Positions 37,923-45,529 of a stretch of DNA of 64,000 bases are shown piece by piece. The translations under genes and the position numbers were made by a program. How positions within the stretch are numbered: position 1 is the stretch's first letter; each line of letters starts with the position of its first letter. The DNA comes from Tsukamurella ocularis. GTDB taxonomy: Bacteria > Actinomycetota > Actinomycetes > Mycobacteriales > Mycobacteriaceae. Where the stretch lies: positions 682,001 to 746,000 of the forward strand of contig NZ_JANUCJ010000003.1 in the NCBI RefSeq assembly GCF_024807615.1. The letters run 5' to 3'. Below the pieces are notes generated by a model that saw only the letters and a list, made by a program, of their open reading frames with translations, had not been told where the DNA came from and searched no databases.

Positions 37923-39038
37923 TCAGTGTCGCGCGAGCGCTGCCGCGGCCTCCATCGCCATCCAACCACCGACCTGCACGGACAGGTCGCGTTCGGGGGT
38001 CTCGCTGGAGCGGACCGTGCCGCCCGTGAAGTAGGCGGGCGCATCGGAACCGCCCGGGATCCGAGCGTCGCGGGTCCAGTCCGCGGAGAACAGCACGCGA
38101 CCGTCCAGCTCGCGCGTCCCGTGCCAGGCGGCCTCGGCGGAGGCGAAGACGATCTCCGACGCGAGAGCGCGCGCATCCTCGGCGTCGGGTCCACGCAGCG
38201 CGCGGGCCGCGACCGCGAGGTACCGGATGAGGATGCCGTTGAACAGGCCGCCGTCGCCTCCGTCCCCGCCGGTGATGACGGCACCGTCGGTCATGTGCTC
38301 TGCGACCGCAGCGATGAGGCCCGCGGCACGGATCGCATGCGTGGGCGCCAGGTCCGAGGAGAGCTCCGCGTCCAGGCCGATGGTGACGCCCTGGTTGTAG
38401 GAGTACTTCTCCGGGTAGATCTTCCCGACCTCGGGGCTGTCGTAGTCGCCGTCGACACCGTCGTTGATGAGACCCGTCTCCAGGTCCAGCAGGCGCCGGT
38501 ACAGCCAGTCGGACGTCTCCTCCGCACGCTCGAAGCGGCCCATCCGGGCGAGGAAGATGCCGGCCGGGCCGTTGGCGGGCGCGTTGAGGAACAGGCCCTT
38601 GGTGCGCCAGGTGATGCCGCCGCCGGCGTCGGGCACCCAGGCGTCGTAGAGGGTGTCCCGCAGCACCCGCAACCGTCTCGCCGAGTTCAGGCCCGCGTGC
38701 CGCTGCGCCCGCTCCAGCGCGAGCCCCATCCACGCCATGTCGTCGTTGTACGAGTTGGTGACGCGGAACAGGTTCCGCACGCGGTGGCCGCGGGCGATGC
38801 GCAGCACCAGCTTCCGGGTCGACGGTGCGCCGTCCCGGACGTACGCGTCCACCGCCACGTCGAGCAGGTGGGCCTGCCACCAGTAGTTCCAGCTGACGAA
38901 CAGCGAATCGCGCCGCGTGGCCGGGTAGGCGGGCGTGCCGAGCAGGGTGCCGGGGATGCCCCACACCGGTTTCAGGTGCCGCTCGACGACCGCGGCCTGC
39001 GCCGCGGCCGCGCGCTGATTCCACTCGACCGAACTCAT
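37923..39038 (-). CDS. Glycoside hydrolase family 76 protein, Rv0365c-like
   Basis: The 371-residue protein has the GH76 catalytic pair in NSYNDDMAWMGLALERA and the family patterns FVSWNYWWQAHLLDV and GGGITWRTKGLFLNAPANGPAGIFLAR. GH76 enzymes cut alpha-1,6-mannan, which fits the mannan backbones of lipomannan and lipoarabinomannan in these bacteria. No signal peptide is visible, so action may be intracellular or on imported chains. Its position downstream of the fba-dedA block is as in M. tuberculosis. Confidence 0.88.
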   Translation of the reverse strand: MSSVEWNQRAAAAQAAVVERHLKPVWGIPGTLLGTPAYPATRRDSLFVSWNYWWQAHLLDVAVDAYVRDGAPSTRKLVLRIARGHRVRNLFRVTNSYNDDMAWMGLALERAQRHAGLNSARRLRVLRDTLYDAWVPDAGGGITWRTKGLFLNAPANGPAGIFLARMGRFERAEETSDWLYRRLLDLETGLINDGVDGDYDSPEVGKIYPEKYSYNQGVTIGLDAELSSDLAPTHAIRAAGLIAAVAEHMTDGAVITGGDGGDGGLFNGILIRYLAVAARALRGPDAEDARALASEIVFASAEAAWHGTRELDGRVLFSADWTRDARIPGGSDAPAYFTGGTVRSSETPERDLSVQVGGWMAMEAAAALARH

Positions 39039-39126
39039 GCTGACATCACATCACGGGTCACCGACGAGTGCACGTCCTCGCAGGTCAGAGCGAGCCCCAG
39101 GAGCCAGGGCTCTGCGCGACGATCCC

Positions 39127-39155
39127 TGGTCAGACCTGACCAATCCAGGTATCCT
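39127..39155 (+). promoter_or_regulatory. Operator palindrome and -10 box of the toxin-antitoxin pair
   Basis: The palindrome TGGTCAG-AC-CTGACCA has perfect seven-base arms and lies where the -35 region would be. TATCCT follows eight bases later and is six bases from the antitoxin ATG. Binding of the antitoxin complex here would block transcription. Confidence 0.6.
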
Positions 39156-39161
39156 GACGAC

Positions 39162-39401
39162 ATGGGCAGCGCCGAGTTCAACATCTACGCCGCGAAGTCG
39201 CAGTTCTCGCGGTTGGTCGCGCGCGCCGAGCAAGGAGACCGGATGACCATCACCCGCAACGGCAAGCCGGTCGCCCGGCTCGTCCCGTACGTGCCCGACC
39301 GGCCGGTGCGCGCTCCGGGCGCCTGGGCCGGGCGGATCGAGATCGCCGATGACTTCGATGTGCTGACCGACACCGATCTCGAGGATTGGTACGGCGAGTG
39401 A
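39162..39401 (+). CDS. Type II antitoxin, Phd/YefM-like
   Basis: The 79-residue protein has the Phd/YefM fold signature NIYAAKSQFSRLVARAEQGDRMTITRNGKPVARLVPY, followed by a C-terminal acidic segment (DFDVLTDTDLEDWYGE) that would bind and block the toxin. It overlaps the PIN-domain toxin gene by four bases. Confidence 0.9.
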   Translation: MGSAEFNIYAAKSQFSRLVARAEQGDRMTITRNGKPVARLVPYVPDRPVRAPGAWAGRIEIADDFDVLTDTDLEDWYGE

Positions 39402-39769
39402 GGCTCCTCGCGGATACCCACGTCCTCCTGTGGTGGCTCGGGAGCGATCCCCGGCTCCGGCCCGACCACCGGTCGCTGATCGAGGACGATGAGAACACCG
39501 TGCTGGTGTCCGCGGCCACCGTCGCCGAGGTCTCGATCAAGGCCTCCCTCGGCAAGTTGGTCGCCCCTGAGATGAGCGAGGAGTTCCTCACCGCGCAGGG
39601 ATTCTCACTGCTCCCGCTGAGCGTCCGCCACGCGCAGGCGATCCGCGACCTTCCCTGGCACCACCGGGATCCGTTCGACCGCATGCTGGTCGCGCAGTGC
39701 GTCGTCGAGCAGGTGCCGATCCTCACGGTCGACGAGCGGATCCGCGCCTACGCGATCGAAGCCCGCTAA
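39398..39769 (+). CDS. PIN-domain toxin, VapC-like
   Basis: The 123-residue PIN RNase has the conserved acidic residues in LLADTHVLLWW (Asp6), AEVSIK, HRDPFDRMLVAQ and LTVDERI. VapC toxins cut tRNA or rRNA sites. The GTG start overlaps the antitoxin stop. The pair lies between the GH76 gene and spoU, where the mycobacterial order is broken, so the module may have been inserted there. Confidence 0.9.
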   Translation: MRLLADTHVLLWWLGSDPRLRPDHRSLIEDDENTVLVSAATVAEVSIKASLGKLVAPEMSEEFLTAQGFSLLPLSVRHAQAIRDLPWHHRDPFDRMLVAQCVVEQVPILTVDERIRAYAIEAR

Positions 39770-39771
39770 CG

Positions 39772-40488
39772 TCACCACGCGGCGTCGAGGTCGGCGTGCT
39801 CGCGGACCCAGGCGTGCATCGCGATGCCGGCCGCGACGCCCACGTTGATCGACCGCGTCGAGCCGAACTGGGCGATCGACACCGTCGTCCCGGCGACGTG
39901 CCGGGCGCCCCCGGAGACGCCCGGCCCCTCCTGTCCGAACAGGAGCAGGCACCGTCGGGGCAGGGCAGCCCGCTCGAGCGGCACAGAACCCGGCAGGTTG
40001 TCGACGGCGACGATCGGCAGGTCGCGCTCGGCGCACCACGCGGCGAGCGCGTCCGTGTCCTCGTGGTGGTGCAGGTGCTGGTAGCGATCGGTGACCATGG
40101 CACCGCGCCGGTTCCAGCGGCGCCGCCCGACGATGTGCACGGCCCGCGCGCCGAAGGCGTTCGCGGTGCGCACGACGGTGCCGATGTTGGCGTCGTGACC
40201 CAGGTTCTCGATGGCCACTTCGAAGGGATACCTGCGGGCGTCGAGGTCGGCGACGATCGCCTCACGCGTCCAGTACCGGTAGGCGTCCACAACGTTGCGG
40301 CGGTCGCCCTCCGCGAGCAGGTGACGGTCGTACCGCGGGTCGGCGGGGACCGGCTCGCCGGGATGCTCGTCGGCCCACGGCCCCAGTCCGACGGTGTGCG
40401 GTCCGGGCAGGCCCGTCACCCACTCGGTCGGCCCGAGCTGCTCGTCCGGGCCGATCGCGTCGTCCGGCCCGGGCTTGTCGCCGGTCAC
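39772..40488 (-). CDS. SpoU/TrmH-family RNA 2'-O-ribose methyltransferase
   Basis: This 238-residue SPOUT enzyme transfers methyl from SAM to ribose 2'-OH in tRNA or rRNA. The three motifs are NLGHDANIGTVVRTANAFGA, LLLFGQEGPGVS and GSTRSINVGVAAGIAMHAW. The acidic N-terminal extension is typical of Rv0380c-like proteins. GTG start, seven bases after the pyrE stop. Confidence 0.9.
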   Translation of the reverse strand: MTGDKPGPDDAIGPDEQLGPTEWVTGLPGPHTVGLGPWADEHPGEPVPADPRYDRHLLAEGDRRNVVDAYRYWTREAIVADLDARRYPFEVAIENLGHDANIGTVVRTANAFGARAVHIVGRRRWNRRGAMVTDRYQHLHHHEDTDALAAWCAERDLPIVAVDNLPGSVPLERAALPRRCLLLFGQEGPGVSGGARHVAGTTVSIAQFGSTRSINVGVAAGIAMHAWVREHADLDAAW

Positions 40489-40495
40489 CGGCCGG

Positions 40496-41044
40496 TCAGA
40501 GACCGAGGTCGGCGAGGCCGAGCACCGAGCGGTACTCGAGGCCCTCGGCGGCGATGACGTCGGCGGCGCCGGTCGCGCGGTCCACGACGGTCGCGACGCC
40601 GATGACCTCGGCGCCGATGTCGCGCAGCGCGCGGACGGCGGTGAGCGGCGAGTTGCCGGTGGTCGTGGTGTCCTCGACGACGAGCACGCGCTTGCCGACC
40701 ACGTCGGGGCCCTCGACCTGGCGCTGCATGCCGTGCGCCTTCGCGGCCTTGCGGACGACGAAGGCGTCGATCGGCCGGCCGGGGGCATGCATGACGGCCG
40801 TGGCGACCGGGTCGGCGCCGAGGGTGAGGCCGCCGACGGCGGTGTAGTCCCAGTCGGCGGTGAGCTCGCGCAGCAGCGCGCCGATCAGCGGGGAGGCCTC
40901 GTGGTGCAGCGTCGCGCGGCGCAGGTCGACGTAGTAGTCCGCCTCGCGGCCACTGGAGAGCGTGACCTTGCCGTGCACGACGGCGAGCGCACGGACGAGC
41001 TCGGCGAGCCGGGCCTTGGCGGCCGGGTCGAGAGGAGCGGTCAC
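40496..41044 (-). CDS. pyrE: Orotate phosphoribosyltransferase
   Basis: PyrE attaches phosphoribose from PRPP to orotate in pyrimidine synthesis. The 182-residue protein has DYYVDLRRATLHHEASPLIG, GGLTLGADPVATAVM, FVVRKAAKAHG and the PRPP motif VLVVEDTTTTGNS. The ATG overlaps the stop of the upstream membrane-protein gene by four bases. Order with spoU and the Rv0383c-like gene matches Rv0380c-Rv0383c. Confidence 0.96.
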   Translation of the reverse strand: MTAPLDPAAKARLAELVRALAVVHGKVTLSSGREADYYVDLRRATLHHEASPLIGALLRELTADWDYTAVGGLTLGADPVATAVMHAPGRPIDAFVVRKAAKAHGMQRQVEGPDVVGKRVLVVEDTTTTGNSPLTAVRALRDIGAEVIGVATVVDRATGAADVIAAEGLEYRSVLGLADLGL

Positions 41045-41736
41045 CGGCCGGACTCCTTACCCGAGCGGACGGGCACGGGCTGGCCGGGATCGCGGGGCCC
41101 GCCCGCGGTGACGACGCGGGCGTGGCCCTCCGGCGGGAGGACGCGCAGCAGGTCGCCGAAGCGGCGGACGGCCTCGAGCGCCTCGTCGAGGTCCTCCGGG
41201 TCGTCGGTCGCGGCCATGGAGGCCACGGTCCACTCGCCCTCGTTCCACAGGGACTCGATGTAGTCGGGCACCTGCTCGGCGAACGTGATCATGCGGCGAT
41301 CGGCGACGCGGCGCGCGACCTCGGCGTTGTTCGTGTACAGCACGCGCGGGCCCAGGGCGCCGAGCGGCTCCATGCCGGGCTCCCCGGGGGCGGGTCGGCC
41401 CTCGGCCCGCAGGTCCAGCAGCGCGCCCGACGCGGCGCCGCGGCTGACGGCCACGATCGTCGCGGCCTCCTGCAGGTCGAAGACGTAGGCGGCGGCCCCG
41501 AAGTAGGCGCCGTGGGCCACGTCGACGATCGCGGAGTCGCCGGGGACGGCCATGCCGCCGCGGTGGAACTCGTCGTGCAGCGACGGGTCGGCCGCGCTGT
41601 AGACGAACTCGCGCTGTGCGGCCCAGTCGGCGCGCTCGGAGTTCACGGCGGGTGAGTGGTTGCGCTCATACCAGATGAGCGCGGCGGCCAGCGCCGCGCA
41701 GACCACCGCGAGGATCAGGAACACTACGTACGACAT
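41041..41736 (-). CDS. Membrane-anchored conserved protein, Rv0383c-like
   Basis: One N-terminal helix (VVFLILAVVCAALAAALIWY) anchors a soluble domain of about 200 residues with YFGAAAYVFDLQEAATIVAVSRGAASGALLDL and a C-terminal acidic helix. Function unknown; it is conserved next to pyrE in mycobacteria. I chose ATG because TACTGT lies eight bases before it and a GTG two codons earlier would fall too close to the -10 box. Confidence 0.78.
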   Translation of the reverse strand: MSYVVFLILAVVCAALAAALIWYERNHSPAVNSERADWAAQREFVYSAADPSLHDEFHRGGMAVPGDSAIVDVAHGAYFGAAAYVFDLQEAATIVAVSRGAASGALLDLRAEGRPAPGEPGMEPLGALGPRVLYTNNAEVARRVADRRMITFAEQVPDYIESLWNEGEWTVASMAATDDPEDLDEALEAVRRFGDLLRVLPPEGHARVVTAGGPRDPGQPVPVRSGKESGR

Positions 41737-41768
41737 CGCCACCTACAGTAGCGCGTCGACCGGGGAGT

Positions 41769-42212
41769 TCACCCGACAGACGGGCTTCCGGCGACCGAGA
41801 TCTGACCGGCGTAGATCGCCAGCGCCGACTTACCGTCCGCGCTCACCTGGATCATGACCACGTCACCCACCTCGAGATCGGACAGCGTGCTGCCGTGTGT
41901 CGTGGTCACCTGGGTGGTGGGGCCGGTGCGCAAGACGACGGTGCCGCCGTCCGGCGCCGAGCGCACGGTGATCGCGGCGTCGCCGACGGAGGTGATCGCA
42001 CCGATGACCTCCCGGCCGGGCGTGATGGCGACGGACCGTTGGTCGCTCACGGAGACGCCAGCGGACTGCGCGGCGGGTAGGACGCGACGGGCGCTACCCA
42101 GGTCGGCGGACATGTGCAGCGCGTAGGCGATGCCCGCGCCGACGACGCCGATGCCCAGCAGGCACAGCACCACGGCGGGCCAGGGGCCGCGGGAGCGTGC
42201 GTCACCACCCAT
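41769..42212 (-). CDS. Single-pass membrane protein with small beta-rich outside domain
   Basis: The 147-residue protein has one N-terminal helix (PAVVLCLLGIGVVGAGIAYAL) and an exported part with beta repeats (EVIGAITSVGDAAITVRSAPDGGTVVLRTGPTTQVTTTHGSTLSDLEVGDVVMIQ), resembling DUF5666-type OB-like domains. Its role is unknown. A GGAGGTGG site precedes the ATG. It could be co-transcribed with the Rv0383c-like gene, but 26 bases and a leaderless promoter separate them. Confidence 0.68.
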   Translation of the reverse strand: MGGDARSRGPWPAVVLCLLGIGVVGAGIAYALHMSADLGSARRVLPAAQSAGVSVSDQRSVAITPGREVIGAITSVGDAAITVRSAPDGGTVVLRTGPTTQVTTTHGSTLSDLEVGDVVMIQVSADGKSALAIYAGQISVAGSPSVG

Positions 42213-42340
42213 CGGCGACCACCTCCTCGCATTCGTTCGTCATCTCATCGTGCGCCTCACCGAGCGCGCCCTGCGCGAAACTATTCGTCGTGTCTGAGAT
42301 GGGCCTGTGAATGTGGCGGGCCAATGTCTATGCACCCCGC

Positions 42341-42346
42341 TAACGT
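42341..42346 (+). promoter_or_regulatory. -10 element of leaderless DUF202-gene promoter
   Basis: TAACGT is followed by seven bases and a GTG start. Confidence 0.5.
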
Positions 42347-42353
42347 TGTCGGC

Positions 42354-42716
42354 GTGGGACGACTGTGGCCGCCGCGCGCCCTCACCGAGGGTCAGGCGCC
42401 GGACGCGCGGTTCACCCTCGCGAACGAGCGCACCTTCCTCGCGTGGATCCGCACGTCGCTGGGGCTCGTCGCCGCCGCCGTCGGCCTGGAGGCCTTCGCG
42501 CCGCACGTCGTGCCGGAGCCGGTCCGGACGCCGCTGGTCGTGGTGCTGCTCCTCGTCGCGGCCACGCTGGCCGGCTACGCGTTCCGACGGTGGCTGTCCG
42601 TCGAGGGCGCGATGCGCACCCGCCGCGAGCTGCGCGGCACACCCGCGACGCTGGTCCTCGCCGCGCTGATCGTCCTGGCCGGCGTCGTCCTCGCCGCCTC
42701 ACTCCTCGTGACGTGA
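42354..42716 (+). CDS. DUF202/YidH-family membrane protein
   Basis: The 120-residue protein has the DUF202 motif FTLANERTFLAWIRTSLGLVAAAVGL followed by three transmembrane helices, and matches YidH-like proteins in length when started at this GTG. Function unknown. A second small membrane protein gene follows 10 bases later, and the two together look like the common yidH-yidG pair. Confidence 0.88.
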   Translation: MGRLWPPRALTEGQAPDARFTLANERTFLAWIRTSLGLVAAAVGLEAFAPHVVPEPVRTPLVVVLLLVAATLAGYAFRRWLSVEGAMRTRRELRGTPATLVLAALIVLAGVVLAASLLVT

Positions 42717-42726
42717 GGGCCCTGAC

Positions 42727-42969
42727 GTGAGCGCACCGCCGACCCAGGCGGCCGAGCGAACCCTGCTGGCGCGCGTGCGCACCGCCGTCGCGCTTGTGCT
42801 GACCTGCGCGATCGTCGCGCGGGCGGTGTCCAGCGCGCCTGCGGCCATCACGTGCCTCGTCGTGGCCGTCGCCGCCGTGGTCACCCTGCGGACGCGGACG
42901 CCCGTTTCGCATCTGGTGCTCGCGGGATGTGTCATCGCGCTCGCGGTGGTCGGGCTCCTGGGCACCTGA
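42727..42969 (+). CDS. Small DUF202-like membrane protein
   Basis: The 80-residue product opens with QAAERTLLARVRTAVALVLTCAIVARAV, a shortened version of the DUF202 ER(T/N)xLxxxRT pattern, and has about three helices. It is the YidG-like partner of the preceding gene. GTG start. Confidence 0.75.
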   Translation: MSAPPTQAAERTLLARVRTAVALVLTCAIVARAVSSAPAAITCLVVAVAAVVTLRTRTPVSHLVLAGCVIALAVVGLLGT

Positions 42970-42975
42970 CATCTC

Positions 42976-43025
42976 TTGCAGGTTCCGGCGACGACACGCC
43001 GGACCCGCGCCGCCGCAACCTGCAA
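42976..43025 (+). repeat. Nested palindrome between DUF202-like gene and phosphotransferase
   Basis: Perfect nine-base outer arms (TTGCAGGTT and AACCTGCAA) enclose an inner perfect hairpin CCGGCG-ACGACA-CGCCGG. It starts seven bases after a stop codon and ends 42 bases before the next gene, so a terminator or operator role is possible. Confidence 0.55.
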
Positions 43026-43066
43026 ATCCTTCGACATGGCGCGGCGAATCGGACATCATTGCCCGC

Positions 43067-43996
43067 GTGAACGTCATGACCGACACCGAACGAGCTGCCC
43101 GCACGGCCGCCGCCGTCGACGCCGCGATCGGCGCCGCCTGCGAACTGGGCCTCGACGTCAGCGGCACGACGGTGCTGCACGACCTGTTCTCCGTGGTGGT
43201 GCGGCTGGAGCCGGCGCCCGTGGTGGTCCGCATCCCGACGGTGCTGCCGGCGACCGAGACGCCGGCGACCCTCGCCCGCCGTCAGGCCGACGAACTGGCG
43301 GTCACCGCGTGGCTCGCCGCGCACGGCGTCCCGGTGCTGGTTCCGTCGCCGCTGGTCCCCGCGCGGCCGGTGCAGCGCGACGGCTTCTCGATGACCTTCT
43401 GGGAGTACGTCGAGGAGGACGTGGCCGCCGAGCCCGACTACGTGGCCAACGCCGAGAGCACCGCGCGCCTGCACGCCGCGCTGCTCGACTACCCCGGCGA
43501 GCTGGGCTTCCTCGCCACTGCCGACCCGGGCGGCGTCGCCGCCGGCCTGGATCTCCTCGCGGGCCGCCCCGACCTGCTGCCCGCCGAGGACGTGGCGCGC
43601 GCCCGCGCCGAGTGGGCCGCGCTCGAGCCGGCGGTCCGCTCCCGCGCCGCCTTCGAGGCGCGGTTCCCCGGCGTGGAGCTGCAGCCGGTGCACGGCGACT
43701 GCCCACCGGCCAACATGTTCGCCGGCGTCGACGGCCTGAGGTACGCGGACTTCGAGCTGGTCACGCTAGGCCCCGTGGAGTGGGATCTCGCGACGCTGGG
43801 CCCCGAACTGGGGGCCGCGTACGACCGCGGCGCGGCGGCCGCCGGCATCCGCGGCCTGCGCGCCGACGTGCTGGAGTTCGTCACGGCCGTCGGTGTGCTG
43901 CGCGCGATCACCGCGCTGGCGCTGGTCCCGCAGCTGCCGGAGCTCGCGCAGTACCTGCAGCCCGTCGTCGAGCAGTGGCGCGCCCCGTCACGCTGA
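43067..43996 (+). CDS. APH-family phosphotransferase
   Basis: The 309-residue protein has the aminoglycoside/choline kinase-like fold. The catalytic loop is HGDCPPANMF and the metal-binding aspartate is in RYADFELVTLGPVEWDLA. The lysine-bearing N-lobe is less clear, though VVRIP is suggestive. The substrate is unknown and resistance should not be assumed. The GTG lies seven bases after CATCAT, a weak leaderless -10. Confidence 0.85.
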   Translation: MNVMTDTERAARTAAAVDAAIGAACELGLDVSGTTVLHDLFSVVVRLEPAPVVVRIPTVLPATETPATLARRQADELAVTAWLAAHGVPVLVPSPLVPARPVQRDGFSMTFWEYVEEDVAAEPDYVANAESTARLHAALLDYPGELGFLATADPGGVAAGLDLLAGRPDLLPAEDVARARAEWAALEPAVRSRAAFEARFPGVELQPVHGDCPPANMFAGVDGLRYADFELVTLGPVEWDLATLGPELGAAYDRGAAAAGIRGLRADVLEFVTAVGVLRAITALALVPQLPELAQYLQPVVEQWRAPSR

Positions 43997-43998
43997 CA

Positions 43999-44063
43999 GA
44001 AACCGCGCTCGAACTCGGCCACGATGGAAATACTTCGCCCTGACCGCGCTCGAGCCCGGTTTC
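43999..44063. repeat. Palindromic intergenic element, copy B
   Basis: Fourteen-base arms (left GAAACCGCGCTCGA, right TCGAGCCCGGTTTC, one mismatch) enclose the same core CGATGGAAATACTTCGCC as copy A at 23697-23767. As with copy A it lies exactly between two convergent genes. Confidence 0.75.
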
Positions 44064-44067
44064 AGAA

Positions 44068-44442
44068 TCACCCGGCGTCGTGGACGCGGATCCCGACGGT
44101 GCCGCCCGCACCCCGGCGGAGCTTGGACCCGGCGACGGTGAGCCAGCCCAGCACGCCGTACTTCTTCGCGATCTTCGACCCGGCCTCGCCGCCGTCGATG
44201 ACCTCGCCGGTCCCGGCGACCTCGGGGCCGGTGGTCTTCTTGCCGCGGGCGTCGCAGGCCTGGACCAGCACCGACGGGTTGCGCCGGAGCCGCTTGACCT
44301 TCCAGGAGTCGGCGACGGTCCACACCACGAGGTCGGCGCCGTCGCGCACCGCCCAGATGGGGGTCGCGACGGGGGTGCCGTCCTTGCGGAAGGTGGTCAG
44401 CAGGACGTACTTGGCATCGGCGACGTCAGCGACGGTGGTCAT
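44068..44442 (-). CDS. PPOX-class, probably F420-dependent, oxidoreductase
   Basis: The 124-residue split-barrel protein has YVLLTTFRKDGTPVATPIWAVRDGADLVVWTVADSWKVKRLRRNPSVLVQACDARGK, typical of mycobacterial F420/flavin-binding PPOX-class proteins. Likely a homodimer that reduces small substrates. It overlaps the epoxide-hydrolase-like gene by four bases and is last in that short operon. Confidence 0.85.
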   Translation of the reverse strand: MTTVADVADAKYVLLTTFRKDGTPVATPIWAVRDGADLVVWTVADSWKVKRLRRNPSVLVQACDARGKKTTGPEVAGTGEVIDGGEAGSKIAKKYGVLGWLTVAGSKLRRGAGGTVGIRVHDAG

Positions 44443-45464
44443 GCGCCCAGCGTAACCGGGCAGGACGCGGGCACGCTGCGGGCGATCCAGCCCGCGATCG
44501 CGGCGCTGACCTCGGCGGGCTTCTCCTCCCCCATCCAGTGCCCGGAGTCGACGACGACCTCGGTGAGGTCGGTGCACGCCGCGCGCATCGGATCGGCGAG
44601 CCGCGTCCCGACGGTGTCGAGGATCGCGTCGTACCGGCCGTGCAGGAACAACGCGGGCTTGTCGATCCGGCCGCCGTCCAGTTCGGTCGCGGCGTACGCC
44701 ATGTCCGCCGGGGTGTTGACGTACCAGGAGTTGGGGCCGGCCATGCCGTTCCGCTCGAAGGCCGCGACGTAGACGGCGTGGTCCTCGGGGGTGAGCACCG
44801 CGGGGTCGAGCGGCAGCTGCGGCACGGATCCACCGCCGAACCAGCCGCCGTTGCGGGTGATCACGGCGGTGGGGGCGGGACCGTCGAGGTGGCGCGGGTC
44901 GCCGCTGCGGAACAGCGCCGCGACGAGACCCGGCAGGTCGCTCTCGAACTGGGCCGTCGCCTCGTCGAAGGACTTGAGGTAGTGCACCTGGTAGTCCCAC
45001 TGGCCGTACGGGTACTCGTCGGCGGGGTACTTCGCGCGGTCGATGAGGTCGAAGGGCGAGGGCCCGCTCGACGGGAAGTGCGGCACGTTGAGCGAGGCCA
45101 CCGCGTCGACGACCTCGGGATGGTGGGTGGCGATGTTCCACACCACGGGCCCGCCCCAGTCGTGCCCGATCCAGATCGCGGAGTCGCGGCCGAGCGCCGC
45201 GAGCAGCTCCAGCATGTCGGTGACCGCCTCCTCGCGGCGGTACGCCGTCTTCTCGGCGTACACCGTCGACGAGCCGTAGCCGCGCATGTCGGGCGCAACG
45301 CACCGGAAGCCGAGCGCGCCAAGGGCGCGCAGCTGGTGCCGCCAGGTGTAGCCGAGCTCGGGCCAGCCGTGCACGAAGACGAGCAGCGGACCGTCGACGG
45401 GGCCCGAGGCGAGGTAGGCGGTGGTGTGGCGCTCGGTCGCGGCGATGTGCGGCGTCAGGGTCAT
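44439..45464 (-). CDS. Epoxide-hydrolase-like alpha/beta hydrolase
   Basis: The 341-residue protein has the epoxide hydrolase oxyanion motif HGWPE, the aspartate nucleophile elbow GHDWGG, cap-domain tyrosines and the C-terminal SGHWMGEEKP with the catalytic histidine. These features favour hydrolysis of epoxides through an ester intermediate; fluoroacetate or haloalkane dehalogenase-like activity is a lesser option. It overlaps the PPOX gene. Confidence 0.87.
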   Translation of the reverse strand: MTLTPHIAATERHTTAYLASGPVDGPLLVFVHGWPELGYTWRHQLRALGALGFRCVAPDMRGYGSSTVYAEKTAYRREEAVTDMLELLAALGRDSAIWIGHDWGGPVVWNIATHHPEVVDAVASLNVPHFPSSGPSPFDLIDRAKYPADEYPYGQWDYQVHYLKSFDEATAQFESDLPGLVAALFRSGDPRHLDGPAPTAVITRNGGWFGGGSVPQLPLDPAVLTPEDHAVYVAAFERNGMAGPNSWYVNTPADMAYAATELDGGRIDKPALFLHGRYDAILDTVGTRLADPMRAACTDLTEVVVDSGHWMGEEKPAEVSAAIAGWIARSVPASCPVTLGA

Positions 45465-45529
45465 GCCTCCACCCTGACACGCGGCGCGATCCCTTGCCCG
45501 CGCGCCGCCCACGGCCCACTATCGAAGAC

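Noticed and set aside
43067-43996. Calling the phosphotransferase an aminoglycoside-resistance gene
   Set aside because: Only the general APH fold motifs are visible; many relatives act on other substrates.
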